Assembly: GCF_001424025.1 (NCBI RefSeq)
Contig: NZ_LMPZ01000001.1
Location: 497,074 to 561,073, forward strand
Direction of reading: 5' to 3'
From: Brevundimonas sp. Leaf363
GTDB lineage: Bacteria; Pseudomonadota; Alphaproteobacteria; Caulobacterales; Caulobacteraceae
DNA length: 64,000 nucleotides
In this document: positions 1 through 8,967 of the stretch, in pieces
Numbering within the stretch: position 1 is the stretch's first letter
Layout of the letters: each line of letters begins with the position of its first letter
Notes under the pieces: model-generated
The model's database searches: none
What the model was told of the DNA's origin: nothing
Seen by the model: only the letters and a program-made list of their open reading frames with translations
Translations under genes and position numbers: made by a program

Positions 1-1
1 G

Positions 2-1654
2 CTGCAGTGGCGCTCGGCCGGCGCCAACCGCCAGTATCGCGTCGGCGTCCGCAACGAGGACACCGGCGACAAGCAGACGATCTACGAAGGCTTCCGCCAG
101 GAATGCCGCCTGCCGCCCGAACTGCGGCTGACGCCCAACCAGTTGAGCTTCCGCGTCGAGAGTCGTGACGCCGAGACCCCTGACGCGCCCTACGTCAACG
201 TCCAGCCCTTCACCCGCATCCCGCGCTTCGGCGACGACCTGGCGCCCCATGCGCCGGACGTCGTGCGCTCGCCCGAGGTGGCCGGGGCCACGGCCTACCG
301 CCTGATGGTCCGCGAATCGCTGAGCGAGGACGTTCTGGTCGACATGGTGGTCGATGAGCCTTGGGCTCTGGTTCCGCCCGGTCTGATCAAGTCGCGCGAG
401 GTCGAGTGGACGCTGCGGCCGCGGGTCGCCGGAACATGGCGCAAGGCGGCTTGGTCGCCCCTGTCGGCCGAAGCGATCGAGGCGGCGCGCGAGCGGGCGC
501 TGAGGATGATCGCGATCGAGGACGAGGTTCGCGTCCGGCCCGAGGCCGAGGGCGTCACATGGCCCACGCCCAAGGAGATCGCATTGCCGGCGGCCCCGGC
601 GCGGACGGCGCACCTGGCCGTCGCCGTCGCCGTCTCGGCCCAGCCGGACCTGGCACCGGACCCCACGGTCCAGTCGGTGGTCGACACCCAGTGGTCCGAC
701 GGCCATGGCGGCGGGGCGGTCGATCGCATCGCCCGAACGCTGGAACTGAGCAATCTTCGCGGCTGGTTCTTCCTCGACGTCGAGCTGGGCGACGCCATGT
801 CGCCGGACATCATCGCCGATCTGGCCGAACGGCTGGTCGGGCGCGGCCATGAGGTCGGCCTCTACATCGGGCTGGGCCTTCTGGCGCCGAAGGGGTCGAT
901 CGACGAGCGGCTGCAGGCGATGCTGGCGCGCATGCCGACGCGGGCCCACGTCGGCGTGATGCTGGGCGCCGGGCCCGATCGCGAGAGCTGGCTGAAGGCC
1001 TGCGTCGACGCGAGGCTGCCGGCGGTGGTCGTGTCGCGCGAGGCCCAGCTGGCGCTGCCGGGCTGGATGCGCTGGCGCTCGAGCGCGTTTGCGGCGTCGC
1101 CCACGACCATCGTCCTGCCGACGGCCCTGTTCCTGTCGACGCCCGCCCACGCACGCGACCGGGTCACCCGGCACACCTTCGACAACCGCGACTCCATGGC
1201 GGCGGCCAACATCGCGGCCGTGGTGGACAACATGAGCCGTCTGGAGGCGACCCGGCTGATCATCGCCGAGATTGATCCGCTGCTGATGCTGGACCGCCGG
1301 ATCGCCGTCGACGCCGACGCGGCCCATGCGTGGAACAGCACGCTGAAGCAACTGCTGCCGGCCTGGTTCGCCGCCGGCTGGAAGCGGTCCACCAAGGCCT
1401 ATGCGATGGCCCGGGGCCTCAGCGAAATCCGGCTCGATCTGCTCTCCGGCATGATGCAGAACCTCTCGCAGGTGACGCTGCCCTGGGCGCGCTGGTCGGA
1501 CGTGTTCGATCCGACCCAGGCGACGGGCTGGGCGCCGGGCGCGGTGGCCTACGAGCCGATGATCGAGAAGCGCCGTGGGCCGCGGCGGATGCGCCGATCG
1601 GCCGTCCGGCGCTATGACGACGCCTATCGCCTGTCGTTGAGGGCCGACGCATGA
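2..1654 (+). CDS. Polysaccharide-locus protein, possible degenerate NodB/WalW-like fold (5' end outside window)
   Basis: The reading frame is open from the left edge with sensible coding sequence, so the gene starts before the window; a TTG at 143 is only an internal codon. The visible 550 residues begin with a beta-rich, fibronectin-like region, then a Pro/Ala linker, then an alpha/beta region whose pattern (VVDTQW, an IARTLE helix, FFLDVE, a VGRGHEVGLYI strand) is reminiscent of polysaccharide-deacetylase (CE4, WalW-type) folds. The usual metal-binding His/Asp set is not evident, so any enzymatic role is doubtful. The tail is basic (RRMRRSAVRRY). The next gene starts inside its stop region (ATGA overlap). 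From context it takes part in surface glycan synthesis or decoration; this is inference. Confidence 0.5.
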   Translation: MQWRSAGANRQYRVGVRNEDTGDKQTIYEGFRQECRLPPELRLTPNQLSFRVESRDAETPDAPYVNVQPFTRIPRFGDDLAPHAPDVVRSPEVAGATAYRLMVRESLSEDVLVDMVVDEPWALVPPGLIKSREVEWTLRPRVAGTWRKAAWSPLSAEAIEAARERALRMIAIEDEVRVRPEAEGVTWPTPKEIALPAAPARTAHLAVAVAVSAQPDLAPDPTVQSVVDTQWSDGHGGGAVDRIARTLELSNLRGWFFLDVELGDAMSPDIIADLAERLVGRGHEVGLYIGLGLLAPKGSIDERLQAMLARMPTRAHVGVMLGAGPDRESWLKACVDARLPAVVVSREAQLALPGWMRWRSSAFAASPTTIVLPTALFLSTPAHARDRVTRHTFDNRDSMAAANIAAVVDNMSRLEATRLIIAEIDPLLMLDRRIAVDADAAHAWNSTLKQLLPAWFAAGWKRSTKAYAMARGLSEIRLDLLSGMMQNLSQVTLPWARWSDVFDPTQATGWAPGAVAYEPMIEKRRGPRRMRRSAVRRYDDAYRLSLRADA

Positions 1655-2271
1655 CCCGCCAACCCGTCGCCGCCAAGCCGCAGACCGGCCCCGCCGTCGC
1701 CAAGGGCCTGGCCGCCCTCGGCGTTGCGCCGGGCGCCGCGAGCGCGGTCGCCTTCGGGGTATCGGCCGCGGTGGCCAAGGCCCTGCCCGCCGCCCTTGGC
1801 GTCCAATCCATTCCCGCCATCGACAGCCTGTCAGACCTCGAAGGCGACTTCGACCTCATCGTCGTGGGCGAAGGGGTGGCCACGCTCGGTCTGGCCGAGA
1901 CGCGCAACCGGGTGGCGGAGCTGGCCCTGCGGCTTCGGCCGGGCGGCGAGCTGGCGGCCTGGCTGTCGACCCTGGCCGCCCCGCTGGACGGCGTGACGCC
2001 GGCCGCCGCCTATGACGCCTTGCTGTTCCCCGAACCGGCCTCGGCGGGCGATCTGGGTGAAGCGGCCCGGGCCACGACCCTGTCGGCTTCGGGCTGGATG
2101 ATGCTGTTTCATGCCTGCGGACTGGAGTGCGTGGCTCAGGCCGGTCTGGGCGAGAGCCCGCTGCCTGACAGCGTGGCCGTGACCCATGCGCCGCGTCTGG
2201 CCGCGTTCGATCCGGTCGAGCTGACCACCGGCCGGTTTCTGGCCCGCTTCCGCCGCCGGGGAGACGCCTGA
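1651..2271 (+). CDS. Methyltransferase-like protein, degenerate
   Basis: This 206-residue protein has an Ala-rich N-terminus followed by a Rossmann-like half: DFDLIVVGEG near residue 68, then RLRPGGELAAWL, which matches the post-motif region of class I SAM methyltransferases. The glycine-rich SAM-binding motif I that should precede it is missing, so it may be a non-catalytic partner. It overlaps the upstream gene by ATGA and the following complete methyltransferase by TGATG, so the three are translationally coupled. A regulatory or scaffold role beside the next gene product is possible but unproven. Confidence 0.5.
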   Translation: MTRQPVAAKPQTGPAVAKGLAALGVAPGAASAVAFGVSAAVAKALPAALGVQSIPAIDSLSDLEGDFDLIVVGEGVATLGLAETRNRVAELALRLRPGGELAAWLSTLAAPLDGVTPAAAYDALLFPEPASAGDLGEAARATTLSASGWMMLFHACGLECVAQAGLGESPLPDSVAVTHAPRLAAFDPVELTTGRFLARFRRRGDA

Positions 2272-3023
2272 TGCCGACCTTTCAGGAAAAGGCGCTGAAG
2301 CTTCTGCACGGCGCCAAGGAGCTGGTCTTCCCGACCTTCGAGCCCAAGGATCCGGACGCCGCCGAGGGCGACCGTCAGGCCCAGCGGCTGTGGCACGAGC
2401 GGTTCGCGCCTCTGGACGTGATGGTCGAGGACGCCGACATCCTCGAGCTGGGCGCCCACGACGGGCGGGTGCTGGCGCATCTCTTGTCCACCCACCCCGA
2501 GCGCGCTCGCTCGGGCGTCGGGGTCGATCCGCGCGCGGTGTGGTTCACCGCCGACGGCGAGGTCCGCTGGCCGGAAGAGGAAAAGACCAACCGGCTCGAG
2601 CTGCACACCGACATGGCCTATCTGCAGGCCTTCGATCTGGCGTCGTTCGACCTCGTGCTAGCCCGCGATCTGGAGAGCCTGTTCGCGCTGAACGACCTGG
2701 AAGAGGGGCTGAAGCGCATCTATGACCTGCTGCGACCGGGCGGCGAGGCCTTGCTGCACGTCGGCTGCGCATCGCCGCATGGCGGACCGGCCGGATACGG
2801 CTTCCTGACCCCGACCAGCTGGATCATCCTGGCCATGCGGCTGGGCTTCGAGATCGGGGCCGTGCGCAGGGTCTGGCGCGACAATGACGCCATCGACGCC
2901 GTCACCGCCGTGCTGCCGCACGCGTCGGACGAGGAGCGGATGACGGCCGAGATCACCCTGCGTCTGATCCGGCCCTGGGAATCGTGGGAGCTGGACAAGG
3001 TCTGGCACGCCAAGCCCGAATAA
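2271..3023 (+). CDS. Class I SAM-dependent methyltransferase
   Basis: The 250-residue protein has the class I layout: motif I-like DILELGAHDGRVLAHLL at about residues 61-77, an acidic GVDPRA strand end, SFDLVLARDLESL, and the post-motif LLRPGGEALLHVGC. Methyltransferases of this kind in polysaccharide loci methylate sugar hydroxyls or lipid-linked intermediates; the acceptor cannot be read from sequence. The start ATG overlaps the previous stop as TGATG. A 64-nt gap separates it from wecB. Confidence 0.7.
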   Translation: MPTFQEKALKLLHGAKELVFPTFEPKDPDAAEGDRQAQRLWHERFAPLDVMVEDADILELGAHDGRVLAHLLSTHPERARSGVGVDPRAVWFTADGEVRWPEEEKTNRLELHTDMAYLQAFDLASFDLVLARDLESLFALNDLEEGLKRIYDLLRPGGEALLHVGCASPHGGPAGYGFLTPTSWIILAMRLGFEIGAVRRVWRDNDAIDAVTAVLPHASDEERMTAEITLRLIRPWESWELDKVWHAKPE

Positions 3024-3087
3024 GGGTTGCCGGTTTCACCGTTTCGAAAAAGCGGCTATCGACCGGGTTCACGGGGCGGCGGGGGCT

Positions 3088-4227
3088 GTGTCCGTCTGGG
3101 AGCTTTCGCCTTTGCGTGTCGCCGTCATCTTCGGGACCCGTCCCGAAGCCATCAAGATGGCGCCGGTGGTCAAGGCGCTGCGAGCCGCCGAGGGCGTCGA
3201 CTGCCGCGTCTGGTCGACCGGCCAGCATCGCGAGATGCTGGATCAGGTGCTGACCTTCTTCGATCTGCAGACCGACCTCGACCTCAAGGTCATGACGCCC
3301 GGCCAGACGCTGAACGGGATCTTCTCGGCCGTGGTCGCGGGCGTCGATCGCGCTATCGAGGCTGAGCGCCCCGACCTGATTCTGGTGCATGGCGACACCT
3401 CCAGCGCCGCCGCGGCCGCCACCGCCGCCTTTCATCGCAAGGTGCCGGTCGGACATGTCGAGGCGGGCCTGCGCAGCGGCCGCATGGACCAGCCCTGGCC
3501 CGAAGAGTTCAATCGCCGCCTGGTCGATCTGGTCGCCGAGCACCTCTATGCGCCGACCGCCCGCTCGCGCGACAATCTGCTGGCCGAGGGCGTGCCGGCC
3601 GAGCGGATCATCGTCACCGGCAACACCGTGGTCGACGCCCTGCTGGACGCGGTCGAGCGGGTCGGCCCGGGCACGGCGGCGCGGGCCGAGCTGGACGCGC
3701 GCTTCGACTTTCTGGACGACCGGCCGATCATCCTGGTCACCGGCCACCGGCGCGAGAGTTTCGGCGACGGCTTCCGCGAGATCTGCGTGGCCCTGCGCCA
3801 GCTGAGCGAGCGCGGCGACGTCCAGATCGTTTATCCGGTCCACCTGAACCCCAACGTCCAGGGGCCGGTGCGTGAACTGGTGGCGGACGCGCCTGGCGTG
3901 TATCTCATTGACCCGGTGGACTATCCGACGTTCGTCTATCTGATGTCGCGTTCGCGCGTGATCCTGACGGATTCGGGCGGCGTACAGGAAGAGGCCCCGT
4001 CGCTGGGCAAGCCCCTGCTGGTGATGCGCGACGTGACGGAGCGTCCCGAGGCGATCGAGGCCGGCGTGGCCGAGCTGGTGGGCGCCAGGGCCGATCGCAT
4101 CGTGGCGGGCGTCGCCGCCGCCCTGGCCCGGCCGGAACCGACCGACCGGACCAACCCGTACGGAGACGGCCGCGCCGCCCAGCGCATCGTCGAGGAGTTG
4201 AGACATGTCGCTGACCGTCTACGCTGA
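3088..4227 (+). CDS. wecB: UDP-N-acetylglucosamine 2-epimerase
   Basis: The cytosolic enzyme converts UDP-GlcNAc to UDP-ManNAc, the first step toward N-acetylmannosaminuronic acid in surface polysaccharides. The 379-residue product has the family N-terminus VIFGTRPEAIKMAPV (about residues 13-27), the HGDTSS segment, GHVEAGLRS, a PEEFNR motif, TGHRRESFG, and the UDP-binding DSGGVQEEAPSLGKP motif near the C-terminus. Length is typical. A GTG start at 3088 is chosen because the conserved beta strand begins ten residues later. It overlaps wecC by 23 nt, so the two steps are coupled. Confidence 0.93.
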   Translation: MSVWELSPLRVAVIFGTRPEAIKMAPVVKALRAAEGVDCRVWSTGQHREMLDQVLTFFDLQTDLDLKVMTPGQTLNGIFSAVVAGVDRAIEAERPDLILVHGDTSSAAAAATAAFHRKVPVGHVEAGLRSGRMDQPWPEEFNRRLVDLVAEHLYAPTARSRDNLLAEGVPAERIIVTGNTVVDALLDAVERVGPGTAARAELDARFDFLDDRPIILVTGHRRESFGDGFREICVALRQLSERGDVQIVYPVHLNPNVQGPVRELVADAPGVYLIDPVDYPTFVYLMSRSRVILTDSGGVQEEAPSLGKPLLVMRDVTERPEAIEAGVAELVGARADRIVAGVAAALARPEPTDRTNPYGDGRAAQRIVEELRHVADRLR

Positions 4228-5491
4228 GTTCAACCAGCCGGCCTTCACGCCGCAGAAGATCGTCGTCGTCGGCCTGGGCTACATCGGCCTGCCCACCGCC
4301 GCCGCCCTGGCCCAGGCGGGCCACAGCGTCATCGGCGTGGACGTCAACCCGCGCGTGGTCGAGGCGGTCAACAAGGCGCAGAGCCATATCGTCGAACCGG
4401 GCCTGGACGAGTTGCTGGAGGCCGCCGTCGGTGGCGGACGGCTCAGCGCCTCGACCGAGATGCCGACGGCCGACGCCTATCTGATCGCCGTGCCGACCCC
4501 GGTGGGCCACGACGACGCCCGCACGCCGGACCTCAGCTACGTCTTCGCCGCGACCCAGGCCATCGCCCCGGTGCTGGAGCGGGGCGCCCTGGTGGTGCTG
4601 GAATCGACCTCGCCGGTCGGGGCGACCGGTCAGGTGATCGAACGCCTGGCCGCCGCCCGTCCGGACCTGAAGTTCCCGGCGCCGGGCCGTCCCGAGAGCG
4701 AGATCGACATCGACGTCGTCTATTCGCCGGAGCGGGTCATCCCCGGCAAGACGATCCAGGAGCTATCGACCAACGCCCGCGCCCTGGGCGGCGCGACGCC
4801 GCGCGCCGCGCTGCGGGCCGCGCGCCTGTACCGCAGCCTGACGTCGGGCGAGCTGCTGCTGACGGACGACCGATCGGCCGAGATGGTCAAGCTGGTCGAG
4901 AACGCGTTCCGGGACGTGAATATCGCCTTCGCCAACGAACTGTCGGTGGTCTGCGACAAGATCGGCCTGAACGTGTGGGAGGTCATCGCCCTGGCCAACC
5001 ACCACCCGCGCGTGAAGATCCTGCAGCCGGGCCCCGGCGTCGGCGGCCACTGCATCGCCATCGACCCCTGGTTCATCGTCGCCCAGGCCCCTGAAGAGGC
5101 CCGCCTGATCCGCACCGCGCGCGAGGTCAACGACGCCAAGCCGCACTTCGTCATCGACAAGGTGCGCCAGGCCCTTGAGACGATGGCGCGGGAAGGCAAG
5201 CCGGACGCCCGGGTCGGCTGCCTGGGCCTGACCTTCAAGCCCGACGTGGACGACTATCGCGAGAGCCCCTCGCTGGAGATCGGCCGCGAACTGAGCCGGC
5301 TGTTCCCGGGCCGGGTCGTCTGCGCCGACCCCTTCGAGGCCATGCTGACGGAGCGCGACGGCCTGACGATGGTGGCGACCCATGCGGCCCTGGCCTGCGA
5401 CGTCGTCGTCGGTCTGGTCGGCCACCGCGAGTTCCGCACCCAGCCGAGGCCGGCGGGCGTCGTCGTCGACGCCTGCGGCATCTGGGCCTAG
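4205..5491 (+). CDS. wecC: UDP-N-acetyl-D-mannosaminuronic acid dehydrogenase
   Basis: This NAD-dependent four-electron dehydrogenase oxidises UDP-ManNAc to UDP-ManNAcA. Over 428 residues it shows the Rossmann motif VVGLGYIGLPTAAALA (about 21-36), the central helix with SAEMVKLVENAFRDVNIAFANE (catalytic Lys near 229), and the active-site segment GPGVGGHCIAIDPWF with catalytic Cys about 283. The C-terminal UDP-binding domain contains GLTFKPDVDDYRESP. With the overlapping wecB it makes a nucleotide-sugar module, so the glycan of this locus probably contains ManNAcA. Related UDP-sugar dehydrogenases are distinguished mainly by context, which supports WecC here. Confidence 0.92.
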   Translation: MSLTVYAEFNQPAFTPQKIVVVGLGYIGLPTAAALAQAGHSVIGVDVNPRVVEAVNKAQSHIVEPGLDELLEAAVGGGRLSASTEMPTADAYLIAVPTPVGHDDARTPDLSYVFAATQAIAPVLERGALVVLESTSPVGATGQVIERLAAARPDLKFPAPGRPESEIDIDVVYSPERVIPGKTIQELSTNARALGGATPRAALRAARLYRSLTSGELLLTDDRSAEMVKLVENAFRDVNIAFANELSVVCDKIGLNVWEVIALANHHPRVKILQPGPGVGGHCIAIDPWFIVAQAPEEARLIRTAREVNDAKPHFVIDKVRQALETMAREGKPDARVGCLGLTFKPDVDDYRESPSLEIGRELSRLFPGRVVCADPFEAMLTERDGLTMVATHAALACDVVVGLVGHREFRTQPRPAGVVVDACGIWA

Positions 5492-7449
5492 TCGCCGCGC
5501 CGCGGCGTCATCGCCGCGTGCCGCTCCAGATAGGCCCGGCGATAGGCGTTGCGCTCCGGTGAGAACACGCCTGTCGCTTCGTCGATGGCGAACCGGCCCC
5601 GGCGCGACAAGGAGCCGGCGCGGGCGGCGATGATCGACAGCGGATCCGACAGGACGGCGATGGCGTCCAGACCGAACGTCCTCTCCATCCGCCGCTGCAG
5701 TTCCCCGTCCGCCCCCGCGCGCACGGGATCGTAGCCGCCCAGCGCGTCCAGCACTCGCGCGCGCTCGAACAGGATGCTGGTGTCCGGCGCCAGGAAGCCG
5801 CGCCGCGCGGTCAGCCTGCCGTCCGGCGACAGCCGCAAGCCCTGTCCATAGGCTGCGACCCGGCCCGGCGCCGTGGCGGCGGCCAGCAGCCGCTCGATTT
5901 TGCGCGGATGGGCCCAGTCGTCGGAATCCTGATTGAAGACATAGGCGCCGCGCGCCTGTTCGAGGGCGCGGTTGCGCGCGACATAGGTGCCGGCGTTCGT
6001 CGTCTGACGCAGCAGGGTCAGCGCAATGTCGGGACGGGCGGCGGCGAAGGCCTCGACGCGCTGGGCGGTGTCGTCCGTGCTGGCGTCGTCCACGACGATG
6101 ATCTCCAGCGCGCCGTGGGTCTGCGCGGCCAGTGACGCCAGCGAATGCGCGACGGTCGCGGCGCTGTTGAACGTGGTCATGACGGCCGTGACCAGAGGCC
6201 CTTGGGAGGACGACGCGAGGGCGGCGCAGTTCAATAACCCTACGGCCATGGGCGTAAGCGGTGCGGGTGGAACCAGGGGCTCCAGAGCATGCAGCGCCAG
6301 GGCCCGGTTCACGGCCGCCCAGTGCGTCGCCAGGTCGCCGCCCGCCAGGTCGCCACCCGCCAGGGCGATCTGGCTGGTCAGCAGGTAGCGCTGGACAGCG
6401 GGCAGGGCGTCATCGACGGCGACGCTTTCTACGAACCGCGCGGCCCCCGGCGCGCCCGGCTCGAACGCCATCGCCGCGGCGACGTCCAGGGACGCGCGGT
6501 CGCCGGGAGGCACGGCCTCGGGCGCCTCGGCCAGGCGCGCCAGCACGCGGCGTCGCAGGTCGGGATCGGCGGCGGTGAAGGCGAAGCTGCGCAGCAGCAG
6601 GGGCGACCGCACCTGCGCCGGTTCGCGCGTCAGCGTTCGGCGGATGCGACGCCGCACCTCGCCCCAGCGGCCCAGATTGCCGAGGGCCTCCAGCACCCGC
6701 TGCTCGGCGCCCGCGTCGTCGCCGAGGTCGAAGTCGGACTGGAAGCGCAGCGCCTCCTCGAACCGGCGCAGCTCGACCAGGGCGGTCAGTCCGGCGCGAA
6801 CGGCGGCGCCGGTCTGGAAGACGGGTGCGCCGGTCAGGGCGACGACCCCGGCGTAGTCGCGGCGCGCCAGACGGTCTCGCAGATGGTCGGCCAGGTCGCC
6901 CGTCCGGTCGGCCCAGCCCCCTGCCGGCGGCAGATCGCCTTCGGCGCCCGACACCAGCACGACGCGCACCCCGCCCATCTGCGCCTCACCGGCGAACCGC
7001 AACGCCAGGACGACACGGTTCACGCCCTCCGGCGCCTCCAGCAGCCAGTCGCGCCGGTCTGTCGACAGGGGCATGGGCGCGCGGCCGATGACCTTGCCCG
7101 CCGCGTCCAGCGCCGTGGCGATCAGCGACACGTCCCCGGCCAGCGGCGCCTCGCTCCAGGCCGTGACGCGCAGCCACCCCGGCTGCAGGCGCGAGGTTAG
7201 GCGGCGCACGGCGCCGTCCGCGTCGGTCAGCACCATCTCGGCGGTGATCGGCGGCCCTTCCAGGGTGATGGCGAGGCCACGCCCCATGGGCACCGCGACC
7301 GCATCGTGCGGCCGCGCGGAGGGCCAGCGCAGGCCGGGCGTCTCGGTCCGGTCGCCGATGCGGACGACGATGGGCGCTGCCGGACACCGCTCGGCCCCGG
7401 CGCCTCGGCCGAGGATCAGACGGAGGCGCTCCAGCAGCCCGCCCGTCAT
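5488..7449 (-). CDS. Glycosyltransferase family 2 protein with long N-terminal region
   Basis: This is a 653-residue protein. The start ATG at 7449 overlaps the upstream methyltransferase stop as ATGA; the open frame runs further upstream to 8127, but that part is a shadow of the methyltransferase gene. Residues 1-150 look like a beta-sandwich, 160-400 are helical repeat-like, and about 418-640 form a GT-A (GT2) domain with VMTTFNSAATVAHSLASL, VVDDASTDD and QDSDDWAHPRKIE, where DSDD is the metal-binding DxD-type site. The GT2 part and the NRALALHALE lead-in are clearly paralogous to the 1219-aa protein at 8968-12627. Its stop overlaps the 3' end of convergent wecC by 4 nt. It probably transfers a sugar during synthesis of the local glycan. 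Confidence 0.82.
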   Translation of the reverse strand: MTGGLLERLRLILGRGAGAERCPAAPIVVRIGDRTETPGLRWPSARPHDAVAVPMGRGLAITLEGPPITAEMVLTDADGAVRRLTSRLQPGWLRVTAWSEAPLAGDVSLIATALDAAGKVIGRAPMPLSTDRRDWLLEAPEGVNRVVLALRFAGEAQMGGVRVVLVSGAEGDLPPAGGWADRTGDLADHLRDRLARRDYAGVVALTGAPVFQTGAAVRAGLTALVELRRFEEALRFQSDFDLGDDAGAEQRVLEALGNLGRWGEVRRRIRRTLTREPAQVRSPLLLRSFAFTAADPDLRRRVLARLAEAPEAVPPGDRASLDVAAAMAFEPGAPGAARFVESVAVDDALPAVQRYLLTSQIALAGGDLAGGDLATHWAAVNRALALHALEPLVPPAPLTPMAVGLLNCAALASSSQGPLVTAVMTTFNSAATVAHSLASLAAQTHGALEIIVVDDASTDDTAQRVEAFAAARPDIALTLLRQTTNAGTYVARNRALEQARGAYVFNQDSDDWAHPRKIERLLAAATAPGRVAAYGQGLRLSPDGRLTARRGFLAPDTSILFERARVLDALGGYDPVRAGADGELQRRMERTFGLDAIAVLSDPLSIIAARAGSLSRRGRFAIDEATGVFSPERNAYRRAYLERHAAMTPRRGD

Positions 7450-8144
7450 GCCTTGATGTAGAGGTGGACGGTCTTGCCGGTCAGGGCGCTGAGCGCGCGC
7501 CGCGCCGAAATGCCCGCAGGCTCCAGCTCCTCGACCTTGATGAAGCGTTTCAACTCGACCTTGGTCCAGCCTTCGAAGTGTCGGCCGACGACGTCGTCCC
7601 AGTCCTCGCCGCCGAACAGCCGCATGTGCTCCGGGTGGCCGTACTGGCTCATCCGTTCTTCGGGACCGAAGGCGGGGTCGAAGTTCTCCTCGTACTTCGG
7701 CGGGAAGGGCCCGGGCACGATGAAGGCGTGGAAGCCGCGCGGGGCGACCAGGGCGTTCATCTGAGGCAGGAACTGGTCCAGCGGAACCGGAATGTGCTCC
7801 AGCACGTGCGAATGGACAAAGCCGCGAAGGCTTTCCGGCGCGTAGAAGTCCAGCGGCCGCGTCAGGTCGATGAACTTCACCTCCCGGTCCATGTGCGCCT
7901 GCTGATAGCGCGCCGGCTCGAAGTCCACGGGCGCCCAGGTCAGGCCGTAGCGGGCGCGCATGAAGTTGGTCAGGCTGCGTTCCGGCGCCACGTGCACCAC
8001 CGGCTTGCTGCCGGTCGGGCCGGGAGCGCAGCGCATCAGCACCATGCCGAGCATGCGCGTCCGGTCCCGCGCGCCGCAGCTGGGGCAGGCGTCGTCGTCC
8101 CGAACGGGCGCCAGTTCGGTTCCGCAAAGGATGCAGCGGATCAT
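7446..8144 (-). CDS. SAM methyltransferase with N-terminal zinc ribbon
   Basis: The 232-residue product begins with two Cys pairs (CILCG near residue 4 and CPSCG near 20), a small zinc ribbon, followed by a class I methyltransferase-like domain: VVHVAPERSLTNFM, WAPVDFEPARY, SHVLEHIPVPLDQFLPQMNALVAPRG. This combination occurs in glycan and O-antigen clusters. The HVLEHIP segment matches the post-motif region of the Methyltransf_11 group. It overlaps both neighbours by ATGA and lies between two glycosyltransferases, so it probably modifies the same sugar chain; the acceptor is unknown. Confidence 0.72.
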   Translation of the reverse strand: MIRCILCGTELAPVRDDDACPSCGARDRTRMLGMVLMRCAPGPTGSKPVVHVAPERSLTNFMRARYGLTWAPVDFEPARYQQAHMDREVKFIDLTRPLDFYAPESLRGFVHSHVLEHIPVPLDQFLPQMNALVAPRGFHAFIVPGPFPPKYEENFDPAFGPEERMSQYGHPEHMRLFGGEDWDDVVGRHFEGWTKVELKRFIKVEELEPAGISARRALSALTGKTVHLYIKA

Positions 8145-8959
8145 GGGCGCTCGTCCGTCTCTGTCCGGGAGGTCAGCAGCTTGCCCAGATCATGGAAGTT
8201 GCGGGCCAGCTTGGCGACCTCGGCCGGGTCCTTGACCGCGTGGCGCTGAACATAGCGGACCTTGCGATCGATCATGCCGCGGTAGTTCCGGTTGTTCTCG
8301 CCGTGGTTCACCAGATAGGCGCCGACGTGCTGGGAGAAGGCCGTCAGGGTCTTGCCCTGCGCCTGTGCGGTCTCGACGTATTTGTTGTGATTGCGGAACT
8401 TCGAGAAGTTCGACCGGAAGTGGGTCGGGCTGCGCGGCAGTTCGTCGGGCGTGAAATGGATCAGCGCACAGCTGCCGCAGTGGGCGTAGAAGGGGGCCGT
8501 CCGCTCGTCCATGCCCGCCACCTGGCGGTTGGCGACATCGACCATCCAGCCGCGCTGGATCAGATAGCCCTGCCTGTTGTCGCCCTGGGCGATGTAGCGC
8601 GCCAGCCGCCGGTGCAGCAGGTCGTCGGCGTCCATGTGCATGTAATAGAGCGGCTCCGGCTCCATCTCGCGCACGGCGTAGCCTAGCCAGTTCTTCTTGA
8701 CGGCCTTGTCGGCGTTGAAGCCCTCGACGCTGTCGGGGACCGGCGTCTCCTTGGACACATCGATGAAGTGGACGCGGCCGTCCTCCAGATAGGTCTTCAG
8801 CTTGCCGGGCCGATCGTGGCCGGCGATCAGGATGCGGACATCCTCGCTCTCCTGCGACAGCAGCGAACGGACCGTGCGCAGCAGGTTCTCCTGCACCATC
8901 GTCCAGTTGCTGGAAGCGCCCCGGGCCCGCAGCGGAATGCCGAAATAGATGCGCGCCAT
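8141..8959 (-). CDS. Putative GT-A-type glycosyltransferase
   Basis: The 272-residue protein starts with ARIYFGIPLRARG and a helix QENLLRTVRSLLSQ, typical of the nucleotide-sugar half of GT-A folds. It has YYMHMDADDLLHRRLARYI near residue 105, where DADD could be the metal-binding DxD site. The C-terminal half is basic, rich in Asn and His (FRNHNKYVETAQ, HGENNRNYRGMIDRKVRYVQRH), and unlike GT2 domains I know. It is translationally coupled to the methyltransferase downstream (ATGA) and only 8 nt from the large GT2-GT4 gene upstream. The sugar and acceptor are not identifiable. Confidence 0.6.
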   Translation of the reverse strand: MARIYFGIPLRARGASSNWTMVQENLLRTVRSLLSQESEDVRILIAGHDRPGKLKTYLEDGRVHFIDVSKETPVPDSVEGFNADKAVKKNWLGYAVREMEPEPLYYMHMDADDLLHRRLARYIAQGDNRQGYLIQRGWMVDVANRQVAGMDERTAPFYAHCGSCALIHFTPDELPRSPTHFRSNFSKFRNHNKYVETAQAQGKTLTAFSQHVGAYLVNHGENNRNYRGMIDRKVRYVQRHAVKDPAEVAKLARNFHDLGKLLTSRTETDERP

Positions 8960-8967
8960 CGTCGACC

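Noticed and set aside
7450..8127. N-terminal extension of the GT2 protein by 226 residues
   Set aside because: The extension is Arg/Pro-rich and antiparallel to nothing conserved; the same DNA encodes the zinc-ribbon methyltransferase in another frame, and the ATGA overlap marks the real start.
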